Of a stretch of DNA of 39,805 bases, positions 26,366 to 35,794 are shown piece after piece. Position numbers and translations under genes: made by a program. The stretch spans positions 1 through 39,805 of the forward strand of contig JAKFXY010000030.1 of assembly GCA_021731165.1 (NCBI GenBank), given 5' to 3'. Within the stretch, counting starts at the first letter, position 1. Each line of letters begins with the position of its first letter. Under the pieces are notes generated by a model. The model saw only the letters and a program-made list of their open reading frames with translations, was not told the DNA's origin and did not search any database. Origin of the DNA: Acidobacteriota bacterium (lineage in GTDB: Bacteria > Acidobacteriota > Vicinamibacteria > Vicinamibacterales > UBA2999).

Positions 26366-27292
26366 ATGAATCGGAAAGTAACAATCGTTGGTGGCGCCGG
26401 CAACGTGGGTGCGACGGTGGCGCGGGCCATTGCGGAGAAGGAGTTGGCGGATGTCGTCGTGATTGACATCGCCGATCAAAAGGCCGCGGGCATTGCCCTC
26501 GACATCTACGAGACGTGTCCGATCCTCGGCTCGGACTCCCGTCTGATTGGCGGCGGGACATGGGAAGCGGCCGCAGGTTCGGACATTGTCGTCGTTACCT
26601 CCGGCAAGCCGCGGAAGCCCGGGATGAGCCGTGATGACCTCGTGAAGGACAACTTCGCGATCATGCAGAGCATTGCGCCGAAACTGGTGGAGCATTGCCC
26701 GAACGCTATCGTTATTCCGGTTGCCAACCCGCTCGACGCCATGTCGCAGGCCCTCTTCCGGCTGACGAAGTTCCCACGTGAGCGAATCATCGGGATGGCC
26801 GGCGTGCTGGACTCGGCACGCATGAGCACCTTCGTGGCGATGGAGCTGAACGTGTCTGTCGAAAACGTTCACTCGTTTGTACTGGGCGGGCATGGCGACA
26901 CGATGGTGCCGCTACCGCGCTATTCGACGGTGGCAGGTGTTCCCCTGACCGAGCTGTTGTCGAAGGAGCGGATCGACGCCATCTGCAAACGGACAGCCGA
27001 CGGTGGCGCAGAAATCACGAAGCTGGTGGGAACGAGTGCCTGGTATGCGCCAGGTCAGGCCGCCGCCGAAATGTGCGAGGCGATCCTCAAGGATAAGAAG
27101 AAGATTCTCCCGTGCTCGGTGTTTCTGCAGGGCGAGTACGGCGTTCGGGATCTTTTCGTCGGCGTGCCGGTGAAGCTGGGTGCCCGCGGGATGGAGCAGA
27201 TCATCGAGATCACTCTGAGGCCGGAAGAGGATGCCGCGCTCAAGAAGTCGGCGGCAGCCGTCAAGGAACTGGTGGACATCATCGGCATGTAA
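26366..27292 (+). CDS. mdh: Malate dehydrogenase (LDH-like type)
   Basis: NAD-dependent interconversion of malate and oxaloacetate in the TCA cycle. ATG 26366 is preceded by AAGGAAGG at good spacing. The 308 residues have the Rossmann start [16 protein letters not shown], then [14 protein letters not shown], in which Arg83 sits where lactate dehydrogenases have Gln and so indicates malate specificity. They also have [12 protein letters not shown], the catalytic His176 in [10 protein letters not shown], and the usual [14 protein letters not shown] end. This is the tetrameric LDH-like MDH found in many non-enteric bacteria. sucC and sucD follow, so a block of TCA genes is grouped. Confidence 0.96.
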   Translation: MNRKVTIVGGAGNVGATVARAIAEKELADVVVIDIADQKAAGIALDIYETCPILGSDSRLIGGGTWEAAAGSDIVVVTSGKPRKPGMSRDDLVKDNFAIMQSIAPKLVEHCPNAIVIPVANPLDAMSQALFRLTKFPRERIIGMAGVLDSARMSTFVAMELNVSVENVHSFVLGGHGDTMVPLPRYSTVAGVPLTELLSKERIDAICKRTADGGAEITKLVGTSAWYAPGQAAAEMCEAILKDKKKILPCSVFLQGEYGVRDLFVGVPVKLGARGMEQIIEITLRPEEDAALKKSAAAVKELVDIIGM

Positions 27293-27384
27293 GCTGGCGG
27301 AATTCCGTCGTGCAGGTGCGCGAGCCGCGGCGGAGGTACGTTAGCATTGACTGTTTTGTACAACTCCTTGGAGCCTTCCACGCT

Positions 27385-28551
27385 TTGAAAATCCACGAAT
27401 ATCAAGCCAAGTCGGTGCTGGCGCGCTTCGGCGTGCCCGTACCCAGAGGTGAGGTCGCGTTCTCCGCAGCTGAAGCAGGCGACATCGCCCGCCGCCTCGG
27501 CGGCGATATCGCTGTCGTAAAGGCGCAGATTCATGCGGGTGGCCGAGGCAAGGGCGGCGGGGTCAAGCTTGCCAAGTCCCCTGAGGAGGCCGAGCAGCTC
27601 GCAAAGCAGATGATCGGGATGACGCTCATCACGCACCAGACCGGCCCGGAAGGGAAGAAGGTAGGGCGCGTTCTGATCGAGGAGGGGCTCCAGATCGACC
27701 GCGAGCTCTATCTGAGTATCGTCATCGACCGGGCATCCGCCTCACCCGTCATCATCGCCAGCGCGGCCGGCGGCATGGACATCGAGGAGGTCGCTGCGTC
27801 GCATCCCGAGCAGATCCTGCGCGAAGCGATCGACCCAGGCACGGGTGTCATCCCCTTTCAGGCCCGTAAACTGGCGTTCGGCATGGGGTTACCAGCCGCG
27901 GCTGCGCCTAAGCTGGTCAAAGTGCTCGACTCTATATACAAGGCGTTCATCGAGACCGACGCGTCGATGATCGAGATCAACCCCCTCATCTTGACGAAGG
28001 GGGGGGATCTCCTCGCGCTCGACGCGAAAGTCAGCTTCGACGACAACGCGCTCTACCGGCACCCCGACCTGCGCGACTTCAGGGATCTGACGGAAGAGGA
28101 TCCGTTGGAGGTTGAGGCCTCGAAATTTTCCCTGAATTACATCCGGCTCGAGGGCAACATCGGCTGCATGGTCAATGGCGCTGGCTTGGCGATGGCGACC
28201 ATGGACATCATCAAGTTGGCGGGGGGCGAGCCGGCAAACTTCCTGGATGTGGGCGGCGGTGCCAATGCCGAACAGATTCGCAACGCCTTCAAGATCCTGA
28301 CCTCGGATAAGAACGTCAAGGCGGTCTTGATCAATATCTTCGGCGGCATTCTCCGCTGCGACGTGCTCGCCCAGGGTGTTATTGCCGCGGTGACCGAACT
28401 GGGCGTCCCGGTGCCCATTGTGATCCGTATGGAAGGAACCAACGTGGACGAGGGTAAGCGGATGTTGAGAGAGAGCGGCCTGAACTTCACAACGGCCGAT
28501 TCGATGGGCGAAGCGGCGGACACGGTTGTCGCCTTGGCGAAGGCGCGCTGA
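27385..28551 (+). CDS. sucC: Succinyl-CoA synthetase beta subunit
   Basis: Catalyses, with SucD, succinyl-CoA to succinate coupled to NDP phosphorylation. TTG 27385 gives 388 residues, the family length, starting [24 protein letters not shown] lies about 11 nt upstream. The frame is open far upstream over mdh without homology. Motifs: ATP-grasp [61 protein letters not shown] and [10 protein letters not shown]. It is separated from mdh by 92 bp, in which I see only a short TTGTACAA palindrome, and is 2 nt from sucD. Confidence 0.96.
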   Translation: MKIHEYQAKSVLARFGVPVPRGEVAFSAAEAGDIARRLGGDIAVVKAQIHAGGRGKGGGVKLAKSPEEAEQLAKQMIGMTLITHQTGPEGKKVGRVLIEEGLQIDRELYLSIVIDRASASPVIIASAAGGMDIEEVAASHPEQILREAIDPGTGVIPFQARKLAFGMGLPAAAAPKLVKVLDSIYKAFIETDASMIEINPLILTKGGDLLALDAKVSFDDNALYRHPDLRDFRDLTEEDPLEVEASKFSLNYIRLEGNIGCMVNGAGLAMATMDIIKLAGGEPANFLDVGGGANAEQIRNAFKILTSDKNVKAVLINIFGGILRCDVLAQGVIAAVTELGVPVPIVIRMEGTNVDEGKRMLRESGLNFTTADSMGEAADTVVALAKAR

Positions 28552-28553
28552 GC

Positions 28554-29426
28554 ATGGCCGTCCTTCTCGACAAGAATACGCGCCTCGTCGTTCAGGGGCT
28601 CACCGGCCGCGAGGGTACATTCCACGCGAAAGCGGCGGCCGCATACGGAACGACGGTGGTCGGCGGCGTCACCCCGGGCAAGGGCGGGACGAGGCACGAG
28701 GGGTGGCCTGTGTTCAATAGCGTGCACGACGCGGTGCGCGAGACGGGAGCCAACGCCACGGTGATTTTTGTGCCTCCGCCGTTTGCCGCCGACGCCATCA
28801 TGGAGGCGACCGACGCCGGGATTTCGCTGGCCGTGTGCATCACCGAGGGCATTCCGACGATCGACATGCTGCGCGCCTTCACGTTCATGGAAGGCAAGGC
28901 CACGCGACTCATCGGCCCCAACTGCCCGGGCATTATCTCGGCGGGCAAGGGGAAGGCCGGCATCATTCCGGCTCACATATGCCGTGAGGGGCGCATCGGC
29001 ATCGTCTCGAAGAGCGGCACGCTGACATACGAAGCCATTCACCAACTGACGCGACAGGGGATGGGTCAGACGACCTGCATCGGTATCGGCGGCGACCCAC
29101 TGATCGGTACGAGCTTCATCGACGCACTCAAGCTGTTTGCCGCTGACCCCGATACCGAAGCCGTCATCATGATCGGCGAGATCGGCGGCACCGCGGAACA
29201 GGAGGCGGCCGACTTCATCAAGCGTGAGTTCAAGAAGCCTGTGGTCGGCTTTATCGCGGGACAGACGGCGCCGCCCGGTCGGCGCATGGGGCACGCTGGT
29301 GCGATCATCGCCGGTGGACAAGGAACAGCCGCCGAGAAGATGGAGGCGCTCACCAAGGCCGGCGTACACGTGGCGAAGAGCCCGGCCGACATGGGCGTGA
29401 GGATGAAGGACGCGCTGGGGCGGTAA
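28554..29426 (+). CDS. sucD: Succinyl-CoA synthetase alpha subunit
   Basis: Alpha subunit carrying the phospho-histidine and the CoA-binding domain. The 290 residues contain [16 protein letters not shown], the [17 protein letters not shown] block, [41 protein letters not shown] and [16 protein letters not shown], with active-site His247 in [11 protein letters not shown]. The start is ATG 28554, 2 nt after sucC, and the stop overlaps ndk by 1 nt (TAATG). The link to ndk suits exchange between the NTP made by the synthetase and other nucleotides. Confidence 0.97.
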   Translation: MAVLLDKNTRLVVQGLTGREGTFHAKAAAAYGTTVVGGVTPGKGGTRHEGWPVFNSVHDAVRETGANATVIFVPPPFAADAIMEATDAGISLAVCITEGIPTIDMLRAFTFMEGKATRLIGPNCPGIISAGKGKAGIIPAHICREGRIGIVSKSGTLTYEAIHQLTRQGMGQTTCIGIGGDPLIGTSFIDALKLFAADPDTEAVIMIGEIGGTAEQEAADFIKREFKKPVVGFIAGQTAPPGRRMGHAGAIIAGGQGTAAEKMEALTKAGVHVAKSPADMGVRMKDALGR

Positions 29427-29839
29427 TGGAACGTACATTCGCAATCATCAAGCCCGATGCCGTGGAGAGCCGGCTCGCGGGACAGATTCTTGCCCGCATC
29501 GAAGGGGCTGGCTTCACCGTGCGTGCGATGCGGCTGCAGCACCTCACGAAGAGAGAAGCCGAGGGGTTTTACGCGGTTCACCGTGAGCGCCCTTTCTTTG
29601 GTGAGTTGACCGAGTTCATGTCGTCTGGCCCGTGCGTGTTGTTGTGTCTCGAGGCGCCGGACGCAATCCGGAAGTGGCGCGACACGATGGGTGCCACCGA
29701 CCCGGGCAAGGCGGCCGCCGGTACGTTGCGTAAGGACTTCGGCAAGTCCATCGGGCGCAATGCCACCCATGGCTCAGACGCACCCGATACGGCGGCTTTC
29801 GAGCTGGGATACTTCTTCCGGGGGCTGGAACTGGTCTGA
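29426..29839 (+). CDS. ndk: Nucleoside diphosphate kinase
   Basis: Equilibrates nucleoside di- and triphosphates through a phospho-histidine. The 137 residues open [20 protein letters not shown] and carry [53 protein letters not shown] and the active-site His115 in GRNATHGSD. Every family signature is present. It shares one base with sucD and lies 1 nt before the DUF2905-like gene. Confidence 0.97.
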   Translation: MERTFAIIKPDAVESRLAGQILARIEGAGFTVRAMRLQHLTKREAEGFYAVHRERPFFGELTEFMSSGPCVLLCLEAPDAIRKWRDTMGATDPGKAAAGTLRKDFGKSIGRNATHGSDAPDTAAFELGYFFRGLELV

Positions 29840-29840
29840 C

Positions 29841-30038
29841 GTGGGCCGTCTGCTGATTGTCCTCGGGCTTGTGATGGCGGGCGTGGGGTTGCTCGTGAGC
29901 CTGGGTGTGCCGATCGGGCGGCTGCCTGGTGATTTTTCTGTCCGGCGCGGCAGCTTCTCGTTCTACTTTCCGCTGGCCAGTTCGATTCTGGCCAGTGTCA
30001 TCCTGACCCTCGTCATGATGTTCTTCGGCAGACGGTAG
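29841..30038 (+). CDS. Small membrane protein, DUF2905-like
   Basis: GTG 29841, one base after the ndk stop, starts a 65-residue protein with two membrane helices (about 4-22 and 42-61) joined by GRLPGDFSVRRGSFSFYFPL. That loop is the hallmark of the DUF2905 family, which has no established function. The longer open frame from 29691 runs over ndk and is not used. The family often sits next to Holliday-junction or nucleotide genes in other bacteria, as far as I recall; here it lies between ndk and dcd. Confidence 0.85.
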   Translation: MGRLLIVLGLVMAGVGLLVSLGVPIGRLPGDFSVRRGSFSFYFPLASSILASVILTLVMMFFGRR

Positions 30039-30062
30039 AGCAGTCGATTAGAGAAGAGCTCG

Positions 30063-30620
30063 ATGCCCTCAATCAAAGCGGACCGCTGGATCAGGAAGAT
30101 GGCGCTCGAGCACGGCATGATCGAGCCGTTCGAGGACCGCCAGGTGCGCGCGGGGGTCATTTCCTACGGCCTCTCGTCCTATGGCTACGACATTCGCGTG
30201 GCTGACGAGTTCAAGGTCTTCACCAACATCAACAGTACCGTCGTCGATCCGAAGAACTTCGACGCCCGGTCGTTCGTGGACATCAAGGCGGATGTCTGCA
30301 TCATTCCGCCGAATTCCTTCGCGCTGGCGAAGACGATTGAATACTTTCGGATTCCCCGCGACGTCCTGACGGTGTGCGTCGGGAAGTCCACCTACGCCCG
30401 GTGCGGCCTTATCGTCAATGTCACGCCGTTCGAGCCGGAGTGGGAAGGGTTCGTGACGCTGGAGATCTCGAACACCACGCCGCTTCCCGCGAAGGTGTAC
30501 GCCAACGAGGGGATTTCGCAGGTGCTCTTCTTCCAGAGCGACGAGGTCTGCGAGGTGTCGTACGCGGACAAGAAGGGCAAGTACCAGAAGCAGCAGGGGC
30601 TGACCCTGCCGCGCTTGTAG
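30063..30620 (+). CDS. dcd: dCTP deaminase
   Basis: Deaminates dCTP to dUTP, feeding thymidylate synthesis, as a homotrimeric cytosolic enzyme of the dUTPase fold. The 185 residues begin [20 protein letters not shown] and include [53 protein letters not shown] and the catalytic stretch [20 protein letters not shown], then [11 protein letters not shown]. Whether it is mono-functional or also a dUTPase cannot be told by eye. Together with ndk it gives a nucleotide-pool cluster. A six-base-pair palindrome (30625-30639) follows the stop. Confidence 0.95.
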   Translation: MPSIKADRWIRKMALEHGMIEPFEDRQVRAGVISYGLSSYGYDIRVADEFKVFTNINSTVVDPKNFDARSFVDIKADVCIIPPNSFALAKTIEYFRIPRDVLTVCVGKSTYARCGLIVNVTPFEPEWEGFVTLEISNTTPLPAKVYANEGISQVLFFQSDEVCEVSYADKKGKYQKQQGLTLPRL

Positions 30621-30648
30621 CCGCCGGTGGATCCCACCGTGCCCGCCC

Positions 30649-30654
30649 TATAAT
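30649..30654 (+). promoter_or_regulatory. TATAAT box 7 nt before the carbonic anhydrase-like gene
   Basis: A perfect -10 hexamer ends 7 nt before ATG 30662. The transcript would begin at or next to the A of the start codon, meaning a leaderless mRNA; no ribosome-binding site is seen. No -35 match is found, and a CGGTGG/CCACCG hairpin occupies that position. Confidence 0.55.
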
Positions 30655-30661
30655 TCCTACG

Positions 30662-31183
30662 ATGCTTCGCCCGTACCGGTCCATCCTCCCGACCGTCGAT
30701 GTCTCAGCGTTCGTCGACGCCAGCGCCCAGATCATCGGCGATGTGCATGTCGGCCCAGAGAGCAGCATCTGGATGAACGTGGTCGTCCGTGGTGATGTGA
30801 ACTACATCAGGATTGGTGCTCGCTCCAACGTACAGGACCTCACGCTGGTCCATGTCATGCGAAACACGCATCCCACGATTATCGGAGACGACGTGACGAT
30901 CGGGCACTCGGCGGTGGTGCACGGCTGCACAATCGAGAACCGGTGCCTGATCGGCATGGGCGCCATCCTGCTCAACGGGTGCGTCATCGGTACCGGTTCG
31001 ATCGTGGCGGCCGGGGCCTTGGTCCCTGAAGGGATGGTTGTCCCGCCAGGCTCGATGGTGATGGGGATGCCGGGAAGGGTGCGGCGTGCGCTCACGTCGG
31101 AGGAAGACACATCCATTCAGTGGTACGCCGATAATTACGTCCGCTATCGGCTCGACTTTCAGACGGAGACCCGCCCCGCGTGA
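30662..31183 (+). CDS. Gamma-carbonic anhydrase-like hexapeptide protein
   Basis: Left-handed beta-helix protein of the gamma-carbonic anhydrase/YrdA group, expected to form a trimer with metal at subunit interfaces. ATG 30662 gives 173 residues; the open frame to 30374 overlaps dcd. Hexapeptide turns run throughout (IIGDVHVGPESSIWMNVVVR, IIGDDVTIGHSAVVHGCTIE, VIGTGSIVAAGALV). The likely metal ligands are the His in TLVHVM and the two in GHSAVVHGC. A C-terminal helix (EDTSIQWYADNYVRYRLDFQ) closes the fold. Real carbonic anhydrase activity is unproven in most members. It overlaps hisS by 4 nt. Confidence 0.9.
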   Translation: MLRPYRSILPTVDVSAFVDASAQIIGDVHVGPESSIWMNVVVRGDVNYIRIGARSNVQDLTLVHVMRNTHPTIIGDDVTIGHSAVVHGCTIENRCLIGMGAILLNGCVIGTGSIVAAGALVPEGMVVPPGSMVMGMPGRVRRALTSEEDTSIQWYADNYVRYRLDFQTETRPA

Positions 31184-32520
31184 GCGAGAGGCCGCGCACG
31201 GAACCGGCGCGTGGGATGCGCGACTTCCTGCCGGATGAGGTGCGGCGTCGGGAGTACGTGATCGGGCTCATCACGCGGGTGTACGAGCGGTACGGTTTCG
31301 AGCCCCTGGAAACTCCGGCGGTCGAGAACATCGAGACGCTGCTGGGGAAGTACGGAGAAGAGGGCAACCAGCTCATCTACAAGATCCTGAAACGCGGCGA
31401 GCACGAGGCCTCCGGCCAGGCCGACCTCGCGCTCCGGTACGACCTCACCGTGCCGCTGGCGCGCGTGGTGGCGCAGCACCAGAGCAAGCTTCCGAGGCTG
31501 TTCAAGCGCTACCAGATCCAGCCGGTGTGGCGTGCCGATCGTCCCGCGCGTGGCCGGTTCCGCGAGTTCTATCAGTGCGACGTCGATGCGCTCGGTTCGA
31601 CCTCCCCGGTGGTGGAAGCGGAACTATGCGCGGCGGTGTCGGATGCGCTCACGGAGCTTGGGTTCAACGACTTCGTCATCCGGATCAACCACCGGCAGTT
31701 GCTCACGGCGCTGCTGGCGTGGGCGGGCGTGGTCGAGGGACAGCAAAGTGACGCCCTGGTGGTGTTGGACAAGTTGGACAAGATCGGCGCCGACGGGGTG
31801 AAGAACGAGCTGGCGGCTCGCGGAATCGAGGCGGAGGCGAGCGACGCCCTCCTCTCCTTCTTCACGAGCCACTCGGGCGTCGTCCTCGACATGATCGCCA
31901 AGGCGATCGAGAACGATGCGGTCGGCTCGGCCGCCTGGACCAACCTTCAGGACATCATGCACCTGACCGCTGGCACGAGCGCCGCCGGCCGGCTTCACCT
32001 CGACCTCAGCTTGGCCCGAGGCCTCTCGTACTACACCGGCGCCATCATGGAGATCAACGTGCCGGACCTCGCCGGAAGTCTGGGCGGCGGAGGACGCTAC
32101 GACAATCTCGTGGGCATGTTCCTCGGACAGGACATCCCGGCCTGCGGCTTCTCTCTCGGCCTCGAGCGCATCCTCGTGGTGATGGGGGAGCGAAGCATGT
32201 TCCCGACGACCCTCGCGATGACCCCGGCGGACGTCATGCTGGCGACCTTCGACGCTGCCGCGATGGGCGACGCCATGCGCGTGGCGGCCACCCTGAGGGC
32301 GGCCGGCCTGCGGGTGCTCGTGTATCCCGAACCCGACAAGATCGGCAAACAGATCAAGTACGCTGACGGGAGGGGCATCCCCTTCGTGGCGCTTCTTGGC
32401 GAGAACGAGATCACGGGCGGCACCGTCACGGTGAAGCACCTCGCCGCACAGACCCAACACACGTATAGCCAGTCTGAGGCTGGCTCGAAGATTCTCGAGG
32501 AACTGACGCAACGTGGCTGA
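31180..32520 (+). CDS. hisS: Histidyl-tRNA synthetase
   Basis: Class II synthetase charging tRNA-His. GTG 31180 overlaps the previous stop (GTGA) and gives 446 residues. Motif 1 lies at about 30-60, motif 2 at FKRYQIQPVWRADRPARGRF with REFYQCDVD, the His-specific loop LARGLSYYTGAIMEI in the middle, and motif 3 at GGGGRYDNLVGMF with ACGFSLGLERIL. The C-terminal anticodon-binding domain (about 350-446) has DVMLATFDAAAM and KQIKYADGRGIPFVALLGEN. It overlaps aspS by 8 nt, a common hisS-aspS arrangement. Confidence 0.97.
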   Translation: MSERPRTEPARGMRDFLPDEVRRREYVIGLITRVYERYGFEPLETPAVENIETLLGKYGEEGNQLIYKILKRGEHEASGQADLALRYDLTVPLARVVAQHQSKLPRLFKRYQIQPVWRADRPARGRFREFYQCDVDALGSTSPVVEAELCAAVSDALTELGFNDFVIRINHRQLLTALLAWAGVVEGQQSDALVVLDKLDKIGADGVKNELAARGIEAEASDALLSFFTSHSGVVLDMIAKAIENDAVGSAAWTNLQDIMHLTAGTSAAGRLHLDLSLARGLSYYTGAIMEINVPDLAGSLGGGGRYDNLVGMFLGQDIPACGFSLGLERILVVMGERSMFPTTLAMTPADVMLATFDAAAMGDAMRVAATLRAAGLRVLVYPEPDKIGKQIKYADGRGIPFVALLGENEITGGTVTVKHLAAQTQHTYSQSEAGSKILEELTQRG

Positions 32521-34318
32521 GCAACTGGGCAACCTGACACGCACTCATACTTGTGGCGCGCTGCGCCCCGACGACGTGGGTGCCGACGTGGTGCTGCTGG
32601 GATGGGTGCACCGCGTGCGCGACCTCGGCGGTCTTCTCTTCATCGATGTTCGCGACCGCGCCGGCGTCACGCAGGTGGTCTTCGGCGGAGACGACGAAGC
32701 CCTGATGGGGAAGGCGAAGAAGCTCCGCTCCGAGTTCGTCGTCGGTGTCTCCGGGCACGTCCAGCGCCGGTCGGCGGAAACGGTCAATGCGAAGCTCGCC
32801 ACCGGAGAGGTCGAGGTCGTCGTGCGGAGCCTGGTGCTGCTGAATGAGGCAAGGACGCCGCCGTTCCCGGTGGCGGACGACACACCGGTCTCCGAGGATG
32901 TCCGCCTCAAGTATCGCTATATGGATCTGCGTCGCCCGCGTCTACAGGCCAACATCATCCTGCGCCACCGCGTCACGAGCGTCATTCGCCAGTACTTCGA
33001 CGCGAACGGCTTTCTCGATATCGAGACGCCGATTCTCACCAAGTCCACACCCGAGGGCGCGCGCGATTACCTCGTACCGAGCCGCGTGCACGCGGGCGAG
33101 TTCTTCGCGCTTCCGCAGTCGCCGCAGCTGTTCAAGCAGATTCTGATGATCGCGGGCATGGACCGCTACGTGCAGATTTGCCGGTGCTTCCGTGACGAAG
33201 ACCTGCGTGCCGATCGCCAACCGGAGTTCACGCAGGTGGACGTCGAAATGGCGTTCGCACGGCCGGAAACGATTTTTGCCATGATCGAGCCGCTGATGAA
33301 GGCGATCTTCGCCGTCACCGGCCACGAGATCGAGACGCCGTTCCCGCGAATGCCGTACGCGGAAGCGATGGCGAAGTACGGCTCCGACAAGCCCGATCTC
33401 AGGCCCGGGATGCCGATTCAGGATGTGCGTGAAGGGTTCCGCGAGTCGAGCTTCCGCGTGTTCAAGGAGATCGTCGCGGGCGGCGGAACGGTGCGCGGAT
33501 TCGTCGTCAAGAATGCTGGGGGCTATTCTCGCAGCGAGGTGGATGGCATCGTGGACCAGGCGAAGGCCATGGGCGCCGCGGGGCTCGTCTGGGCCCGTCG
33601 ATCCGAGGACGGGGCTGTCACCAGCTCAATCATGAAGGCCCTTGGCGATGCGGGGGTGCGCTCCTTGCTCGATGCCGCTTCCTGCGGCAACGGCGAGCTG
33701 TTGCTCGTCGCGGCCGGGGAACCCGATGCGACCTCGAAGCTGCTCGGCCAGATCAGGCTCAACCTGGCAAAGCAGAAAGGCCTTCTCAACCCTGATACGC
33801 ACGCGTTTACGTGGGTCGTCGACTTCCCCTTGCTGGAATGGGACGGTGAGGAGAAACGGTATGTCGCGATGCACCATCCCTTCACGTCGCCGCTCGACGA
33901 GGATATGGCGAAGCTCGACACCGAGCCTGGCGCCGCGCGAGCCAAGGCGTACGACCTCGTCCTGAATGGGAGTGAAATCGGGGGAGGCAGCATCCGGATT
34001 CACGATGCCACCATGCAGAGCCGCATCTTCTCGCTGCTGAACATCAGCCCGGAAGAGGCGAAGCTCCGGTTCGGCTTCTTCGTGGAGGCACTGGAGTACG
34101 GTACGCCACCGCACGGTGGCATCGCGCTTGGCCTTGACCGGATCGTCGCCATCCTCGCGAACGAAAGCTCCATCCGTGAAGTGATTGCCTTCCCCAAGAC
34201 CGCCACTGCGGCGGACCTGATGTCGGGCGCGCCGTCGCCGGTCGATGACCGGCAGCTCCGCGATCTCCACTTGCAGACCCGGACCCGGCCGGAGAGAGCC
34301 AGGGCGGACCACGCCTGA
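32513..34318 (+). CDS. aspS: Aspartyl-tRNA synthetase
   Basis: Class II synthetase charging tRNA-Asp. GTG 32513 lies inside the end of hisS and gives 601 residues. An N-terminal OB-fold anticodon domain (about 15-120) has LLGWVHRVRDLGGLLFIDVR. The catalytic core has YRYMDLRR, TPILTKSTPEGARDYLVPSR, LPQSPQLFKQ, motif 2 CRCFRDEDLRADRQPEFTQ, the GAD insertion at about 290-420, and motif 3 GIALGLDRIVAIL. From memory, many non-discriminating enzymes have His where this one has Leu (RDLGG), which hints at a tRNA-Asp-specific enzyme. The stop overlaps phoH by 1 nt. Confidence 0.96.
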   Translation: MAEQLGNLTRTHTCGALRPDDVGADVVLLGWVHRVRDLGGLLFIDVRDRAGVTQVVFGGDDEALMGKAKKLRSEFVVGVSGHVQRRSAETVNAKLATGEVEVVVRSLVLLNEARTPPFPVADDTPVSEDVRLKYRYMDLRRPRLQANIILRHRVTSVIRQYFDANGFLDIETPILTKSTPEGARDYLVPSRVHAGEFFALPQSPQLFKQILMIAGMDRYVQICRCFRDEDLRADRQPEFTQVDVEMAFARPETIFAMIEPLMKAIFAVTGHEIETPFPRMPYAEAMAKYGSDKPDLRPGMPIQDVREGFRESSFRVFKEIVAGGGTVRGFVVKNAGGYSRSEVDGIVDQAKAMGAAGLVWARRSEDGAVTSSIMKALGDAGVRSLLDAASCGNGELLLVAAGEPDATSKLLGQIRLNLAKQKGLLNPDTHAFTWVVDFPLLEWDGEEKRYVAMHHPFTSPLDEDMAKLDTEPGAARAKAYDLVLNGSEIGGGSIRIHDATMQSRIFSLLNISPEEAKLRFGFFVEALEYGTPPHGGIALGLDRIVAILANESSIREVIAFPKTATAADLMSGAPSPVDDRQLRDLHLQTRTRPERARADHA

Positions 34319-35280
34319 TGAGGAGAGTGGTGCTGCCCGAGGCCGGGCTCGAGACGATCTACGGTGCGCATGACGCGAACCTGAAGCACATCGAGGCGCT
34401 CCTCCGCGTACGGATCCGAACCCAGGGCGCCGAGGTGCTCATCGAGGGCCAGCCGGCCGACGAGGAGCGCGCCGGACGGATTTTCGATCAGCTCAAGGCT
34501 CTGGTCGATGAGGGCTACAGCCTCGCCAACGGTGACGTGAAGACCGCGGCGCAGCTGGTCGTCGATGGCGGAGATCTCGATCTTCGTGATTACTTCCTCA
34601 AAAACGGACCGCGACAGGCGACGCGACGGCGAGTCAATCCAAAGAGCGTCAATCAGCGGAAATATCTCGATACGATCGACCAGTTCGACATCGTGTTTGG
34701 TATCGGTCCAGCCGGTACGGGCAAGACGTACCTGGCGATGGCGCAGGCGGTCAGCTACCTTCTCGCGAAGAAGGTGAGCCGAATCATCCTCGCACGTCCC
34801 GCCGTGGAGGCCGGCGAGAAGCTGGGGTTCCTCCCTGGGGACATCCAGGAGAAGGTGAATCCCTACCTGCGTCCGCTCTACGACGCGCTCTACGACATGA
34901 TGGACTCGGAGCGAGCATTGCGGCTGGTCGAGCGCGGCACGATCGAAGTCGCGCCGATTGCCTTCATGCGCGGGCGGACGCTCAATGACGCCTTCGTGAT
35001 TCTCGACGAAGCCCAGAACACGACATCGGAGCAGATGAAGATGTTCCTGACGCGGATGGGATTCGGGTCCAAGGCCGTGATCACGGGCGACATCACGCAA
35101 ATCGATCTCCCGAATCCGAAGGCGTCCGGCCTCGTGGAGGCGGTGAAGATCGTCGGGGGCGTAGAAGGGATCGGCTTCGTGTATTTCGACGAGAGGGATG
35201 TCGTGCGCCACAAACTCGTCCAGCAGATCGTCAAGGCGTACGAGGCCCATTCCGGCGCCACCAAGCCCCATGGGGCGTAG
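34318..35280 (+). CDS. PhoH-like ATPase (YbeZ)
   Basis: Cytoplasmic P-loop ATPase of the PhoH family, linked in other bacteria to RNA metabolism with its neighbour YbeY. ATG 34318 shares one base with the aspS stop. The 320 residues have an N-terminal KH-like region (about 1-95), then GPAGTGKT (130-137, Walker A), ILARPAVEAGEKLGFLPGD and NPYLRPLYDAL, Walker B VILDEAQN near 228, and TRMGFGSKAVITGDITQIDL as the sensor region. The stop codon sits 1 nt before a GC-rich palindrome, and ybeY starts upstream of this stop, so the phoH and ybeY frames overlap by 11 nt. Confidence 0.94.
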   Translation: MRRVVLPEAGLETIYGAHDANLKHIEALLRVRIRTQGAEVLIEGQPADEERAGRIFDQLKALVDEGYSLANGDVKTAAQLVVDGGDLDLRDYFLKNGPRQATRRRVNPKSVNQRKYLDTIDQFDIVFGIGPAGTGKTYLAMAQAVSYLLAKKVSRIILARPAVEAGEKLGFLPGDIQEKVNPYLRPLYDALYDMMDSERALRLVERGTIEVAPIAFMRGRTLNDAFVILDEAQNTTSEQMKMFLTRMGFGSKAVITGDITQIDLPNPKASGLVEAVKIVGGVEGIGFVYFDERDVVRHKLVQQIVKAYEAHSGATKPHGA

Positions 35281-35794
35281 AGGCGGGCCTTCAGGTCCAC
35301 CTGCACGATTGCGTGTCGAGGTTGTCACCTCGACGCGCACGCGCGTTCCTGGCTTGTCCGCCTGGTTGGCGTCCGCAGCGCCGGCGCTGGCTCGTGGTGA
35401 CGTCACGGTCGCCATCACATCTGACTCTCGCGTGCGCGCTCTCAACCGCCGCTTTCGTCGCAAGGACACGTCCACCGACGTGTTGTCGTTTCCCTCAGGC
35501 GATCCGGCTGATGAAGTCCGCAGGGCCCCCGCCTTCGTCCGGCCTGGGGTCGGGCGGGCCCTCACGGCCCGCCAACGCTACCTCGGAGATATCGTGATTG
35601 CTGCTGGCGTTGCGGCACGTCAAGCTCGAGTGGCCGGGCATTCGCCTGGCACCGAGATCCGGGTGCTTGCGCTCCACGGCCTGTTACACCTGCTGGGCTA
35701 TGATCACGAGCGCGATGATGGCCAGATGGCCAGGTTGGAGCGCCGCCTTCGACGGAAGGCGGGGCTGGTGGAAGGGTTGATCGAGCGCGGATGA
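35270..35794 (+). CDS. ybeY: Endoribonuclease YbeY
   Basis: Zinc-dependent endoribonuclease needed for 16S rRNA 3' maturation and ribosome quality control. The metal site HGLLHLLGYDH is intact (His136, His140, His146), preceded by VTVAITSDSRVRALNRRFRR, TSTDVLSFPSGDP and YLGDIVIA. I take ATG 35270, which overlaps the end of phoH; GTG 35312 is an alternative, and neither has a good ribosome-binding site. About 20 residues between DPADEV and RYLGDIV are extra for the family and are partly encoded by the 35553-35573 palindrome. It overlaps the next gene by 4 nt, in the conserved phoH-ybeY-corC order. Confidence 0.92.
   Translation: MGRRGGPSGPPARLRVEVVTSTRTRVPGLSAWLASAAPALARGDVTVAITSDSRVRALNRRFRRKDTSTDVLSFPSGDPADEVRRAPAFVRPGVGRALTARQRYLGDIVIAAGVAARQARVAGHSPGTEIRVLALHGLLHLLGYDHERDDGQMARLERRLRRKAGLVEGLIERG
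35282..35301 (+). repeat. Imperfect GC palindrome at the phoH-ybeY junction
   Basis: GGCGGGCC (35282-35289) and GGTCCACC (35294-35301) flank a TTCA loop: eight positions with one mismatch and one wobble. It begins 2 nt after the phoH stop and lies in the ybeY coding frame. The left arm is identical to that of the perfect palindrome at 35553-35573. Confidence 0.5.
35553..35573 (+). repeat. Perfect GC palindrome inside ybeY
   Basis: GGCGGGCC (35553-35560) and GGCCCGCC (35566-35573) form a perfect 8-bp stem around CTCAC, within the ybeY reading frame. It encodes part of a non-conserved loop (GVGRALTARQ). This is consistent with a short mobile palindrome that landed in a tolerant surface loop. 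Confidence 0.6.

Noticed and set aside
34000-35565. 521-codon minus-strand open frame opposite aspS, phoH and ybeY
   Set aside because: Lies antisense to three secure genes; composition is typical of a GC-rich shadow frame, rich in Arg, His and Val with no domain pattern.
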